Assembly (NCBI GenBank): GCA_947044405.1 | Contig: CAMRHE010000169.1 | Coordinates: 1,984,501-2,048,500, forward strand | Reading direction: 5' to 3' | DNA: 64,000 nt | Origin: Leptodactylus fallax | Lineage: Eukaryota > Chordata > Amphibia > Anura > Leptodactylidae | Part shown: in pieces, positions 10,265 to 22,879 of the stretch | How the letters are laid out: every line of letters begins with the position of its first letter | How positions within the stretch are numbered: the first letter of the stretch is position 1 | Notes under the pieces: generated by a model | The model's database searches: none | What the model was told of the DNA's origin: nothing | Seen by the model: only the letters and a program-made list of their open reading frames with translations | Translations under genes and position numbers: made by a program

Positions 10265-11261
10265 CCTTTACTCTGGGTGCACAAATGTCTATTTCCAGCT
10301 CTAGATTTTGGGATGGTAGGGTTTGGGCCACTGATACCCAGGTATGTCAAGGGGGGGGAAACCTTGGGGGTTTACTTCAACATTTGTGTTTGCAAAGTAG
10401 GGGAATAGATATATAATATACTGAGGGCAGAGGCATAACTAGGGGTTCAGCACAGGGGGGGCGGAAAAGTCCAATTGGGCCCCCAACTTGGACATGTTTG
10501 TATACCGATACTATGAGTATACGGTGAGCGTATAGTGGTATATAGCAGCTCTACACAGGGCTCTGCAGACGATTTAGGTGAATACAGTGCAGTAACATTT
10601 GGTGACGTCTCTGACTAATCGTTCACATTTCCCGTCTCTTTTATCTGGACGGCCATGACCACTTCTTCCAGTCTCTGTAAAGTTCGCAACACAGACATCT
10701 TTGTCTCCTCACTTTTCCAGGCACCTGACCGATATTGTCCTCATCTACACAAAGCCCCCATCCTGCTGCTACCCACAATTATAAAATATATAATATACCC
10801 CCCCATAATGAATAATACCCCCAAGTGCATCTTTAAATTAATAACTTCCCTGTGCACCCCTTTAAATAGTTCCCCTTATTAATAATGCCCCAGGTGTTTC
10901 CTAATTAAAAAGAAAAAAAAAAAAAAAACAAGGGAAAAAAAATTATTGGGGTTCCAATACCCGGGACCCCGAGGATCAGCTGTTTGAATGAACCGTGGTA
11001 CCTGTGTAAACGCCGTGACCGCTACTCTGTTTACATAGTGTCATTCTTTTCATAGCGGCCATGTAATGTAACTACAGCCTTGTCCTATACACATCTATGT
11101 GACAAGACTGGAATGACATCACACGGTCACTATAAACAGACAGCGTATGATATAAACAGGCGCCATAGCCCTTTCTTACAGCTGATCAGTGGGGAATCAC
11201 TTATCTCTTATTGATGATTTATTCTGAGGATAGATCGTCAATAAAAATGAAAACGCCTTAA

Positions 11262-11673
11262 GGCCAAGGCCCCACGTGGCGTCCCACAGCAAAAAACAGC
11301 TGTGGGAAAAACTGCGTCGGCGACGCATCGTGGTTCTTCCTGCAGTACTTTGCACTGAATTTTTACAGAGGTTTCCTCTGTGGACTTTCTGCTTCAATTA
11401 TATCTATAGGGAAACCGCTGGCATTTCCATAGGTATAATTGACATGCTGCGATTTCCAAAACTGCGACTGTTTTGTAAATTACAGCGTATCCGCTGCATG
11501 TATTTTACTGCAAAGTGGGGTTTTGGAAATTGCAGCATGTCAATTATACCTATGGAAATACGCCGGTTTCCATATAGGTGTATTGAAAACAGAAAGTCCA
11601 CAGGGGAAATCCCTGCGGACCTTCTGTGAAAAGCGCTTTTTTTTGCTGCAGCCCAGTACGTGGGGCCTTAGTC
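11262..11673. mobile_element. Fold-back element nested in the hAT
   Basis: A palindrome whose arms (about 11262-11460 and 11500-11673) mirror each other. Shared blocks are CAAGGCCCCACGT, GACTTTCTG, TCAATTATA(C/T)CTAT and TGACATGCTGC. Flanks are TTAA at 11258-11261 and 11674-11677. It belongs to the same family as 36775-37126. A CACGTG sits at 11273-11278 in the left end; the right end has the mutated TACGTG. Confidence 0.85.
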
Positions 11674-11714
11674 TTAATAAAGCCCAAGTGTCACTTTCAT
11701 TAAGTTAATTGATC

Positions 11715-11996
11715 CTCATATTATGCCCCTGATTCCCCCTGACATAAATACTGCACCTCTAATGACCCCTTATATCAATGACCACCCTCTTATGTTCATA
11801 ATGCCTCCTAATATAAATGATGCCCCCTAATGGCTTCTTATATAAATAACCTCCCCTCTTGTATTCATAATACCCTGTAATAACTCTTATATAATTGACA
11901 CCCCCATCGTCATAATGCCCCCTAATGAATACTCCCTTTATAGTTATAATTCCCTCTCCTAACCACTCCTTATACTATTAATATACCCACAACTGC
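11715..11996. repeat. Degenerate tandem repeat, about 25-30 bp units
   Basis: Repeated CCCCTTATATnAATGA and ATAATGCCCCCTAATA blocks with variable spacing. It occupies the same relative place in the hAT element as the minisatellite at 321-1319 does beside its GC-rich module. Confidence 0.7.
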
Positions 11997-12021
11997 GCTA
12001 AAAAAAGAAAAAAAAAAAGTC

Positions 12022-12125
12022 ATACTCACCTACCTGCGATGCTGATGAATGGAGCCGCCACTTCCTCCCTGTCCACGCACAGGACGTCTGTGTCTGAGCG
12101 CAGGCGGCGCAATGTTGTGACGTCA
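12022..12125 (-). promoter_or_regulatory. CRE palindrome and donor-like motif in the hAT
   Basis: On the minus strand TGACGTCA (12118-12125) is followed about 90 bp later by GCAGGTAGGTGAGTAT (ending at 12022) and then a T-run. The same arrangement is at 26608-26700 and 65-220. It could be a promoter plus splice donor, but nothing here shows transcription. Confidence 0.3.
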
Positions 12126-12361
12126 TCGTGCCGCCTGTGTGAGAAGAAGACAACCGTCTGTGGTCTCGGGGACTTGTAAGCCGCAAGCCATATGTAGCTT
12201 GCGGTTTACAATACTGCAGACACCGATCCAGTTACAAATAAAGGATGTATTAATGGCGGCCTCGGGGTGGGCCCCAAAAGTCAGTGGGCCCGGGGCAGCC
12301 GCCCCCTCTGCCCCCCCCCCCCGCTATCTATGCCTCTGACTGAGGGGTATATACTTGTCAC

Positions 12362-12905
12362 TTTTTTTTTTTTTTTTTTTTATAATTGTTACTTTATTCA
12401 AGATTTTTAATTTATAATCATACAATATAATAAGTCAATAAGAAAAAATGTATCTAAGTACATAATGTCAAAAGAGAAAGAAATGAAAAATATAATTTTC
12501 AAGTATAACAAGTACTGTGTCAACACAAGAATGGCAAGTCGGCGCTAAGAGCTGTGCTGTACCAGGATAAGGTCAGTAAAACCAACAAAAACAGACATTG
12601 AAAGGGCATTTAAAAAAAAAGCACTCTATGCTGGGAAGAGAGAGAAGACCCACAGAGAGCTCTGCAGGAGTTATCTCCTCTGGGGTGGGCCAGAGGAATC
12701 ATAGGAATCCCACCTAGAATAGATGGCATTATAGTGATCAACGTGGTTGTTAACTGATGCCGTAAGCATCTCCATCCTAAGAACCTTCTTGATCCTCTGG
12801 TAGAGATCCAGTAGAGCATTTCCAGTATGCCAATATAAGGCATTTGCATTAAAATGTGGAGTTGTTCTGCCTGAACTTAGGGAGGCCTTGAGGAGGGACA
12901 TTAAG
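12362..12905 (-). mobile_element. L1-like LINE 3' end, minus strand
   Basis: A T-run at about 12361-12380 would be the poly-A tail on the minus strand. About 290 bp further, the minus strand encodes a tail containing LDLYQRIKKVLRMEMLTASV and then YNAIYSRWDSY, ending at a stop near 12671. This resembles the C-terminal end of L1-type ORF2, which ends in a MExLTA...W.pW motif. The 5' part is missing, as is usual for LINE insertions. The right limit near 12905 is approximate and no target duplication was identified. It lies just beyond the hAT right flank. Confidence 0.5.
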
Positions 12906-15594
12906 CAAGTAGATCAGCATATCCAACCAGGCAACTCCTCACCACTTTTTAGAACAGTGGGCACAGAGGGTTGGGATCAAGATGGGTTGGGGGGGGGGGG
13001 GGGTAGTAAGAGCCCCCTACTGTCTGGTATTGATGACTTTCATCCATTTTCTTGTTTTACTATAAGTTTCCTAAAGGAAATTGATGATATTAGTTACACC
13101 AAGTGCAGGAAAAAGGGATATCTCATGAAATTTTACAGGATTAGTAAGTAGATGAGAAGGACTAAAGGTTTACACAAACTTCAAAACTATATAAGATATA
13201 TTATAGCTGGATATAAATTAAAGAGAAATCTTCAGACTGTGAAGAGACCTGCAATGAATCTGAATGCATTGTTCTCAATGTATACTGCTTATCATGAGAG
13301 CTGTCTGCATAGACACTGCAATCCAAACATAGCAGCATCCTCAGTCACAGCCCATAAAATCTTCTTTAAAATGTCCCTGTAATTCAGTTTATCTATCTAA
13401 TATGATGTTGAGCATAGAGAAGTGGAACAATTGCTGAGGCAATCATACAAATAATCTCATGTACAGTACAGGTCCTATTTTAATTCATAGGATCCATGCA
13501 CATCCATGCCTCTGTAGTGACACCAGCTTGTGTATTCCCTGCTTCTCTCCATGCTCAATTTCAGCTAGAGACAAGAGAATTTAAATATAGTAAAACTTCA
13601 TCAATAAATTTGCAACTGGGTATTACTAGTGGCGGGGGAAAGTGTCCCTGTACATAGTAACGTTGTCTAATCAGAACTGACAGTGTCAAACTGTGTAGAG
13701 ACACACACAAATTTCAAATTTTTCATATTTCCAGTAGGAATTACAGAGGAATGCCTCACAATACAATTTTAAGGCAAGATGTTTTTGCAGTGCCTTCAAA
13801 AGAACCACTGCTAGTTGTGAGGTAGTAGTAAACTGTATACATGTATAGCATGTTTTATAACATTTTGTGATGTTTATAATGGTTTCAGCACTTTCCAGCT
13901 TTATGCTTTTTACTAAGGAGTTAGTCACCCATTCCAATGTTGCTGTGTAAAAAGGAGTGGCTCCTGCTCTGTTTTCTAGGAAGTGGGTCTTGTTAGCCAT
14001 TGTTAGGCAGCCTCAGCCTTTAGCCGGTGTTTGGGCCTGTTTCAGTGAGTTGGTAGCTAGCTACAGCTGGGGGCAGTAATTTCTGAGAGAGCATCTTCAG
14101 CTACCTAGGTTAGTTAGTGGTAGTTTGACAACAACAGGCAGTCCCATGAAAACAGGCCTTCACTGAAATAAAACTTCTTTTGTAATTCTCCACTGCTGCA
14201 TCAGTGAGGAAGCCAGTATCCATGACCGAAACATGTCCTGCATTTCACCAATACTGGAAAAAGAGGACCAAGTCCCAGGGGTCGCCCCAGGTTACCACGG
14301 TAGAAAGGACCAAAGGACTAGAGGAGGGAGTGAAGAGAAGACACCACTTCCATTCTTGTTTGTAGAGCACTCAAAAGTGCAGATAATGCTTGATGTAAGT
14401 TATTGTGCCTCCATGTTACCCTGTGACAGAAAAAAATCCCACTAAGTAAACCAAGTGCCACAAGCATCGCCTGTCACCAACACGCAGAAGATCCACAGCA
14501 GAGAGTGTCCCAGGGGACCCCCTAAAATATCCCAAATGTGACCCCCTCATCACTATGCCACCCCAGGCATTACAACAGGATTTAGTGCCAAAAGCCATTG
14601 TGACATGAGAAGGAATAGCCACCATCTTGTACCACCTCTCTCTGCACCATTGCGCCATCCCCCATACTGCTAGCTCCAAGGGCGTTGCACTTTAGAATTG
14701 TTGTTTCATGTTAAATGTTTATCATTTCTTTTCAATTGTTTTTGGTAAAACATTATTTCAAGGGTGAGATGTCAAAATGAACCCTGGAGAACCCTCCTGC
14801 CTTCTGCTCTAGGATCACACAGCTTTGTTTGTGCATATTTGTTTTACTCCGTCTTGTGTTCACTAAGTTCAGTGACAACAAACAGATCTAGTGCTGAGGT
14901 CATAACTTGTAAAATAATTTATCTTATCAATTCCCACAAATGCATTTTTCTGCTCTGTAACAGAAACAAACACATTCTCAAAAATGACGACCATCTATCA
15001 AAAATGTTCAATTTGCATCTTTATAGACAAATGCTATGCACTTTGGTTTCCATTGAAACTTTCATTTAAAATAACCATCTCATTGAAAAGCTGCCTGAAA
15101 CCTTATCCGCAGGGAAGCTGTTACCTGCCTTGCCAGCTCAGGCCTTGTAGCAGTTGACATCATCCTTTGGACGGGTTACAGAAGCCTATTCACATAGTTG
15201 TTAGAAGCAGGCTTAGCCTGCGAGGCAAAACCGGCCACAGAAGAAAATTAGTGCATTTACCTGTCAGCATCAAGCTAGATTTTCAATCCAGTTCAGTAGT
15301 CACAGGGACTAGTTTTTCATCCTGTGGGAGATGAAACCGATCCTCTGTTAGTGGTGGAGGTGTCAGCTAAAATAGTTCATTAGCATGAAAATGCTAAGTA
15401 AAATTCACATATCCAAATTGTGTTAAAGATTGGTACCCTTTGCATCAAACCTGGTCAGCCTAGGGTTCCCCAACTATTCATTGACTCTAGTTAATGGAAA
15501 GATTAGAAAAAAAGATTAGAATGTAGTATTTCACTGCTGCGGCAGAAGCCTGGAACAAGATTCCAGCAGGTGAAGTCAGACGTATACAACACAT
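12906..15594. other. No gene seen; mostly unassigned DNA
   Basis: A G-run lies at about 12988-13003. 14000-14690 is less AT-rich, has an AATAAA near 14166 and may be an old retroelement terminal repeat, but no matching ends were found. 15070-15360 is listed separately. The open frames here carry no recognisable domains. Confidence 0.4.
15070..15360. other. Possible conserved non-coding element
   Basis: Balanced-composition DNA without repeat features or long frames, set between repeats. It looks like sequence under constraint, but that is only an impression from composition; cross-species alignment is absent. Confidence 0.2.
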
Positions 15595-16255
15595 TATGGG
15601 GAAAATTTATTAAAATTAGCATTTTCTAGTGTAAACAGTGCTACATATTTGTCACATTGCCATTTTACACCCAAAAATGTGGTACGTGTGTGGATGGAGT
15701 GGGGATCAAGACAAGCCAAGAGATTTACTATAACTTTTTTCAGAAAACCGGTGCAAGTTATCACTGAAATATATGCCTGGCTGGCACAGATTTCAATTCT
15801 GCCATACAGGACTTTTCAAGATTCATGAAAATTATTACAAGGGTAGAGCCTTTTAATAACTATGGTGCATCTTGAAATGCCAGTCTTAATAAATTCTCCA
15901 TATGTACCTTAGTTATAGATACCATACATAGCTTTAGAAAGTTTATTAGGCTGCGGCCACACGAGACGGACATGCTGCAGAGTTTCCATCAGAGGAAATT
16001 TGCTGCTCACATGTAACTGCAGGTTATTTACAACTTTCAACCGCTGCATTGCAAAGGCGCGACCAAATAATGTCGCCTTGTGATTCCTTCACTTATGTTA
16101 GGAATAGTGCCATAAACTTAAAACTTAGACTGGACAGTCTAAAAGTACGCCAGATTTTCAAACAGCATTAGACACTTTGGAAAATCTGGTGCAGTTTAAG
16201 ACTGTCTAACTTTGTACTGTCTAAAATTTAGACAGTTTGGGTGAGATTTATCCAT
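15595..16255. repeat. Diffuse dispersed repeats (TTTATTAA and GTCTAGACAGTC types)
   Basis: 15595-15905 begins GGGGAAAATTTATTAA and ends TTAATAAATTCTCC, a weak inverted pair. 15950-15975 is a short piece of the GGCCnCACG fold-back type. 16120-16250 repeats blocks such as GACTGTCTAACTTTGTACTG and TTTAGACAGTTTGG, and related stretches are at 23580-23700 and 34755-34850. Confidence 0.5.
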
Positions 16256-16260
16256 CCATC

Positions 16261-16640
16261 TATGCCAGTTTTCTGTTTTGGTGAGATGACACTGTGATGC
16301 ACATTTGGTGCAAGGCCCTGTCTTGCTTCTTCACAAATCACTTGTTTCCTGCGCCAGTTGCGGCCTTTATTAAGACTGGCCACAGGAGCGTCACTAATAA
16401 GTAGGGAAACACTAATTTATTTAAGGCTATTTCTCATTAGCAGCAAAACTTCACAGTCAGTGATGAGAAATAGCCTGGAATAAATTAGTGTTTACCTTAT
16501 TTATTAGTGACGCTCCTGTGGCCAGTCTTAATAAAGGCCGCAACTGGCGCAGGGAACAAGTGATTTATGAAGAGGCAAGACAGGGCCTTGCACCAAATGT
16601 GCGTCACAGTGTCATCTCACCAAACCAGAAAACTGGTGTA
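16261..16640. repeat. Near-perfect 180-bp-arm hairpin
   Basis: The left arm 16261-16439 and right arm 16462-16640 are reverse complements with only about a dozen mismatches by eye, separated by a loop of about 22 bp. Shared blocks include GCGCCAGTTGCGGCCTTTAT, AAGACTGGCCACAGGAGCGT and GGCTATTTCTCAT. It is likely an inverted-repeat transposon or a recent inverted duplication of one. A transcript of it would form long double-stranded RNA. Confidence 0.92.
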
Positions 16641-17127
16641 ATTAATATGTGTCTCATTTAGTTATGGGGTAAAGCACCAGTGGTCCCAAAGTTGAGTGCA
16701 GTTATATCTGTATCCAGTGCATAGTGTTTCTTCACTCTTATCGAAGTATAATGATTGTATAATTGCAAGTGACTGAGAATTGCTGGCTTATATGATTATT
16801 GTTATTATCATTTATTCGATTCCTTAATCTTTATAATTAATAATATTACCATTATACTGTTATTATTACTAATGACCATTATCAGTAGATGTGACTAGGC
16901 ATGTAGCTTAATATATAGATATTAATGACAAGTGTGTCTTTTATTTGATGAAGTCTGAGTTCTCAGCTTTAAATGTGCTCACCTCCCTTTTCTCCTCTCA
17001 CATATCTCTACCCCCCTGCCACCAACTCGACCCAGATCGCATTAACGTCGCAGAGCACAGGGAACAGTTCTCGTCTGTCCGTCACCAGGGAGGCAGACGG
17101 GACAGGGGAACAACAAGTCATTTGTAC
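16641..17127. other. No gene seen
   Basis: AT-rich to about 16930, then a less AT-rich, slightly CpG-containing stretch up to the candidate exon at 17128. A minus-strand donor-like GAGGTGAGC occurs near 16975-16985. Confidence 0.4.
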
Positions 17128-17309
17128 CTGGTGAGGAGGACACTCCTGGGAAACAAATAGATGAGCTAGCCCATGAATCCTAGCCATTCTCTGTGGTAAA
17201 CAGAACTGCATGAGAAACACAGCAATTATCAGCAGCAGCATCACGCTTAACTCTCTCAGTGCTTTACGGCGTCCAGAAGACATGAAACTGTAGATTATCC
17301 TAATATCTC
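17128..17309 (-). CDS. Candidate first coding exon, signal-anchor protein
   Basis: On the minus strand a pyrimidine-rich tract ending TTTGTCCTAAAG (AG at 17311-17310) could be an acceptor. It is followed by 26 bp and ATG at 17283. The frame is open for exactly 52 codons to CACCAG, then a GTACAA donor (GT at 17127-17126). The peptide starts MSSGRRKALRELS, then has a hydrophobic stretch at residues 12-29 and a charged, cysteine-containing tail ending QECPPHQ. A basic N-terminus with one hydrophobic segment fits a signal anchor or signal peptide of a secreted or type II membrane protein. The stretch has more CpG than its surroundings. I do not recognise the protein, the next exon was not found, and the frame could be chance. 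Confidence 0.33.
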
Positions 17310-17710
17310 CTTTAGGACAAAGAAACAGAAAATAATGTTGTCTCTTCCACTTGGACAGATATGGAACTAAGTTGTGGTATCATCAGGTCCATATCTTGAT
17401 CATGTCTGCTCTGAAAAGTGTACATTTCGCTCATCAGCTTTCCTTAGGTATAAGGGAGATCTTCTGATATTAGTCTACTAAATCTACTGTCTACAACTTC
17501 AGTTTCAAAACTGCATATGCATTATTCTAAATCATTTTAACAAATACTATATTAACTTGACCCTTAGGTAATGGTGGCCCATTGAAATCTGCATAATGTG
17601 TTATGTATTCTTCTCAAACCAACTTCTGGGACCATTGAAGCAGATTAGCAGTGTTCTTACCACTTCAATGCAGCGCTGCAACTGGAATTGCACAAGTAGT
17701 TTTTTGGCAG
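17310..17710. other. No gene seen
   Basis: AT-rich DNA upstream (on the minus strand) of the candidate exon. No promoter or further exon can be supported. Confidence 0.4.
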
Positions 17711-17714
17711 TTTT

Positions 17715-18385
17715 TGATGCAGTTTTAGGCTCAAGCCCCATCTTGCAGAAATGTAGCATTTGTTTTTTTGAGCCACAACCAAGAATGGCTACAACAGGAA
17801 TGGGGAAAAATATAGGAAGCACTTATACTTCTTCCTTCCACTCAATCCACTCATGGCTGTGGCACAAAAAAATGCAGCAAAATCTGAAACAAAAAAAGCT
17901 GCGTTTCCACAACGTGGGGCCTCACATAACGAAACACAACCAAAAAACACTGCAGAAAAACACGCAGTTTTTTCCAAAGCATTTTTCATTGCGTTTTTGC
18001 AGAGTTTTCTTCTGTGGACTTCCCGCAGATATAATTGACATGCTGCAGTTTTCAAAAACGCAAGTGTTTTTGAAAGCGCAGCTTTTCCGCTGCAGATTTT
18101 TCTGCAATGTGTGGATGGGATTAACCAGAATCCCATTCACTTTGCAGGTACTGTAAGGTGAAATCCCCACGTTGCAAAAACGCAGCTTTTTTTTGTTGTA
18201 GATTTTGTTGCGGTTTTTAGAGCCAAAGCCAGGAGTGGATTGAGCAAAAGGTAGAAATATAAGAGCTTTCTATATATTTCCCTTTCCATTTGTAGCCTTT
18301 CTTGGCTTTGGTTCAAAAAACCTCAACAAAATCTGCAACAAAAAAAGCTGCGTTTCCGCAATGTGGGGCCTTAGCCTAAAACGCA
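17715..18385. mobile_element. Composite of GGCCCCAC-type fold-back elements
   Basis: Contains CAACGTGGGGCCT at about 17910, TATAATTGACATGCTGCAGT near 18030, GATGGGATTAACCAGAATCC near 18113, and ends CAATGTGGGGCCTTAGCC at about 18376. 17727-17870 and 18214-18320 each form hairpins around GAGCC(A)AAGCCAGGA and TGGCTTTGG. The pattern suggests two related elements side by side or one inside the other. The open frame at 17596-18156 is a by-product. Confidence 0.65.
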
Positions 18386-18541
18386 AAACTTTTTGCCACA
18401 GACATCAATCTGTTTTACATTTGTTGAAAATTGATCCATTGATTTCTATTGGGTCTGTGTGTACATCAGAACTGACAAAGATAGAGCATATCGGTTTTTT
18501 TTTTAACAGTTTTTTGTCTGTCATTTCTTTTAAGACTAAGG

Positions 18542-18795
18542 CTAGGTTCACACCAGTGCTTGGTTTCTGTTCAGGAATTTCATCCTGAATCTGCTTGAAA
18601 AATGCAGAGAGAAAAGTCCTGCAAGCAGGATTTTTCTCTGTGCATTTTTTAGGCAGAAACCCAGTGGACCCCATTATACTCTATGGGGTCCACAGGTTTC
18701 CGCGGGTAACCGCTTTTTAAGCGGATTGGGTTTCTGTTTTTGGGGTCCCCAAGCAGACCCGAAGAATAGAAACCCAAGTGCAGGTGTGAACCTAG
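18542..18795. mobile_element. Fold-back element, CTAGGTTCACACC family
   Basis: Begins CTAGGTTCACACCAGTGC and ends GTGCAGGTGTGAACCTAG. It has an inner hairpin AAAAGTCCTGC/GCAGGATTTT and CCCATTATACTCTATGGGG near the centre. Same family as 6852-7184 and 52047-52314. Confidence 0.8.
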
Positions 18796-18803
18796 AGTTA
18801 GTT

Positions 18804-19060
18804 CACATTTGTGCCGGAGACTCTGTTTGAGATTCCGCTGCACTGTCAGCCTTAAATCAGCAGATGAAAAAGTCCTGCATGGATGACTTTTTTCTTTGCC
18901 AGTTCTAAAATGACAGACACCTGATGGACCCCATTATAGCCAAGGGGTCCACCGGGCCACGTGTGTAACCGCTATTACAGTGGTCCGACTGTCTGTTGTT
19001 CTGATTCATTGGAGGACCAGAACAACAGATAGGCAAACACTAGTGTGAACCTAGTATAAT
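18804..19060. mobile_element. Diverged fold-back element of the same type
   Basis: Starts near TTAGTTCACATTTGTGCCGG and ends CACTAGTGTGAACCTAG. It contains GACCCCATTATAGCCAAGGG in the middle. It is less regular than its neighbour; the two lie head to tail with almost no spacer. Confidence 0.6.
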
Positions 19061-19164
19061 GGCTGAATAAGGCCTTACACTGCTATAACTACTTTTGAGG
19101 TTAACCCAAAAATTTATCTAAAATGGCTCCAAGATTGCTACAAAAATTGGATGTGTGACTGCTG

Positions 19165-19440
19165 ACTTAGGCAAGGGCCACACGTTGCAAAAATGCCTGG
19201 GTCTTTCACTACTTTTCTACTGCGTTTTTCAGTTTTACCTTCCTCATCCTATATAAGTCTATGGGGAAACACAGTATTTCCATAGGTAAAATTAACATGA
19301 AAACACAGCATTTCTGCAGCATGCTTTTCCCCCACAATGTGTGAATGAGATTACACAAAATCTCATCCACTTTGCTTGCACAGTAAAACTCAGCATTTTT
19401 TTGCTGCATTTCTGTATAACCAAAGATTACCACGTTCAAG
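19165..19440. mobile_element. Fragment of GGCCCCAC-type fold-back element
   Basis: Starts GGCAAGGGCCACACGTTGCA and includes CTATGGGGAAACACAGTATT and AATCTCATCCACTTTG, which are interior blocks of that family. The right TIR is degraded. Confidence 0.55.
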
Positions 19441-19733
19441 AGATGGCATTACATTGCATAATGTTCATGTTTCTTAATATTCATACAAATGACCCATGAA
19501 TAAGGCCATTACTGCGATAGTCACAACCACCAAACAGGTATAAAGTCCATAACAACACTCATGATTTGCAGCATCTGGAGAATTAATATATAGGACTGAA
19601 CAGAGCAACGTTATGAATGAAAATGTAAAAGCTTCCAGGTATATGAGGGACTCTATTACTGTTTTCAGTTTTTTGTTTTTTTTTCTGTACTTACTTATTG
19701 GTAAATGAAATTGGTAAAACTGGTGCAGCATGA

Positions 19734-19807
19734 TAGCTTATCACAGAAGACAACAAAACCAATCAAAAGCCATTGGAAAAACATTTGTTGTCTTCTGTGA
19801 CAAGCTA
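19734..19807. repeat. Short hairpin
   Basis: Arms 19734-19757 and 19784-19807 mirror each other (TCACAGAAGACAACAAA and its complement) around a 26-bp loop. Confidence 0.75.
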
Positions 19808-19917
19808 TTACGCTACAGCAGTGTAACCAGTTGCAGAAGTTCAGATAAACTCTACTACATCTATATGTGTCTTGTTTAATCATGACAGAATCAAGAGAGT
19901 CATAAGCATAAGTATAA

Positions 19918-20440
19918 GGCTTAGTTCACAATTGCGCTGGAGTCTCTCCGTTGGACTTCTGTATTGCAGTACATGGTACATATGCTTCTTATGTGTATGG
20001 AAAGGCAGCCAGGACGATGTTGATTGGTATTCTGGCTGCCATGGCAACCCTTCACACCCTGTGTCTCATCACGGTGGACCCAAGAGGGTGAAGTGTGGCA
20101 ATTTCCCCTCCTAAACACCCAGATTCCATGATGGCTACTGATCAGGGAACCTGAGGGGTTAAACAGCAGGAGTCATAGCATTTTCCAACTCCTACAGATA
20201 GTACCTGCATTACACAGCCAGGACCCAGAACCCATATAGCAGGCACCAAACATTAAGGGGTTAATAATGTAATACTATTTGTACTAATTCAAACTATTTT
20301 ATAGTTATTGCAATAAGTAGTCCAAATATTTGAAAATTAATACTACAGCGCAGAACGTTAAGGGGTTAATAATGTAATACTTTTTATACTAATTGAAATT
20401 ATTTTACTATTATTGTAGTGAAAATATATGTAAATTGTAA
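19918..20440. repeat. Dispersed anuran-type repeat
   Basis: Contains CAGCCAGGACGATG, GGCTGCCATGGCAACCC, CTGAGGGGTTAAACAG and two AAGGGGTTAATAATGTAATA blocks (about 20254 and 20361). It shares its CATGGCAGCCAGGA-type blocks with 38790-38830. I associate these with long unclassified frog repeats. No coding. Confidence 0.45.
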
Positions 20441-20444
20441 GTGC

Positions 20445-21906
<1,462 letters not shown>

Positions 21907-21908
21907 TA

Positions 21909-22200
21909 TATCAGTCAATGAGGGATGAAATGTTGGAGTATGGTTTAGTATTTATTCCTCAATGACCTTATGTTTAGTAAATATAGCTCTATAATAGAGA
22001 GATTTGCTGATTTCTAATTAGAAAATGTAATTGTTATTAAATTACTACACTTATAGCTTTGTTCTTAATATCAATAGACAGATTTATAAATAAAAAAGCG
22101 GCAGAATTGTAGCTCAGGGGGTTTCTCCGGAAATATTTAAATTTGTAGATAAATAAAAGTTTATATTATTGTAGGGATAATAATTCAGCATTTTGCAGAA
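21909..22200. other. No gene seen
   Basis: AT-rich spacer between Tc1 copy A and the fold-back cluster. Confidence 0.4.
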
Positions 22201-22205
22201 TTTTA

Positions 22206-22500
22206 GGCCCCACGTAGCGAAGTGCAGCAAAAAACAAAAACAAAAAAACACTGCAGAAAAAAAACGCAGGAGAAAGATCGCTTTTTTTTCTGTGATTTCA
22301 CAGAGTTTTTGTCTGCTGAATTTCTGCCCCCATTATACCTATACAGAAAATGCCAGTGTTTCCACAGGTATAATTGACATGCTGCAATTTTCAAAAATGC
22401 AAGCACAAAAACGCATCGTTTCCGCTGCAGATTTTTTTCTACAATGTGCGGATGGGATTAGCCAGAATCCCATCCACTTTGTAGGTACCAGCCTTAAAGT
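22206..22500. mobile_element. GGCCCCAC-type fold-back element
   Basis: Starts GGCCCCACGTAGCGAAG. It contains CAGGTATAATTGACATGCTG at about 22364 and GATGGGATTAGCCAGAATCC near 22450. The right end is incomplete. Confidence 0.65.
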
Positions 22501-22879
22501 CTTTTTTCTTGATCGGTTGCTGATGAATACAACCATGAATGTGGGAACTTTGTAGGGTCAGGCACTTAGAAAGTCAGCCATGATTTCCTTATAGTGGCTG
22601 GGGCAGTCTCTCATGCAAGAACACAGAAACAGGCAGGGACATGGCTACTATAAGAAAATCATGGCTGGGTTTCTGACAAGTGTCAGACCATAGAAAGTTC
22701 ATTCATGGTCATATCCTTTGGCAATCAATCAAAACAAAAGATTGTCGCCAATAGGATGGTTAGAGACAATCTTTAAAAGTTTATGAAATGTTTATATTTA
22801 AATTATTTATATTTGCAAAAATGGTTAACTTTTGCCTACAAATTTAAATATGGTTGTGTTTGGGGAAAAAAACCTTTGG
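22501..22879. other. No gene seen
   Basis: Includes a weak inverted pair: TCAGCCATGATTTCCTTATA near 22575 and TATAAGAAAATCATGGCTGG near 22650. Otherwise unassigned. Confidence 0.4.

Larger units (their letters stand above)
10420..12346 (+). mobile_element. Complete non-autonomous hAT element with 8-bp duplication
   Basis: The left end CAGAGGCATAACTAGG starts at 10428. The right end, read in reverse, is CAGAGGCATAGATAGC and finishes at 12338. Both are flanked by the same 8 bp, ACTGAGGG, at 10420-10427 and 12339-12346. An 8-bp duplication and CAGNGG-type ends are hallmarks of the hAT superfamily. Inside, in order, are a segment shared with 3842-4318, a nested fold-back element (11262-11673), a degenerate tandem array (11715-11996), a donor-like motif in reverse (12022-12030) and a GC-rich block with TGACGTCA (12118-12125). 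No hAT transposase frame is present. The perfect duplication suggests a fairly recent insertion or a lucky survival. Confidence 0.9.

Noticed and set aside
17596..18156. 186-codon plus-strand frame
   Set aside because: Lies inside fold-back repeat DNA and has frames of similar length on the other strand.
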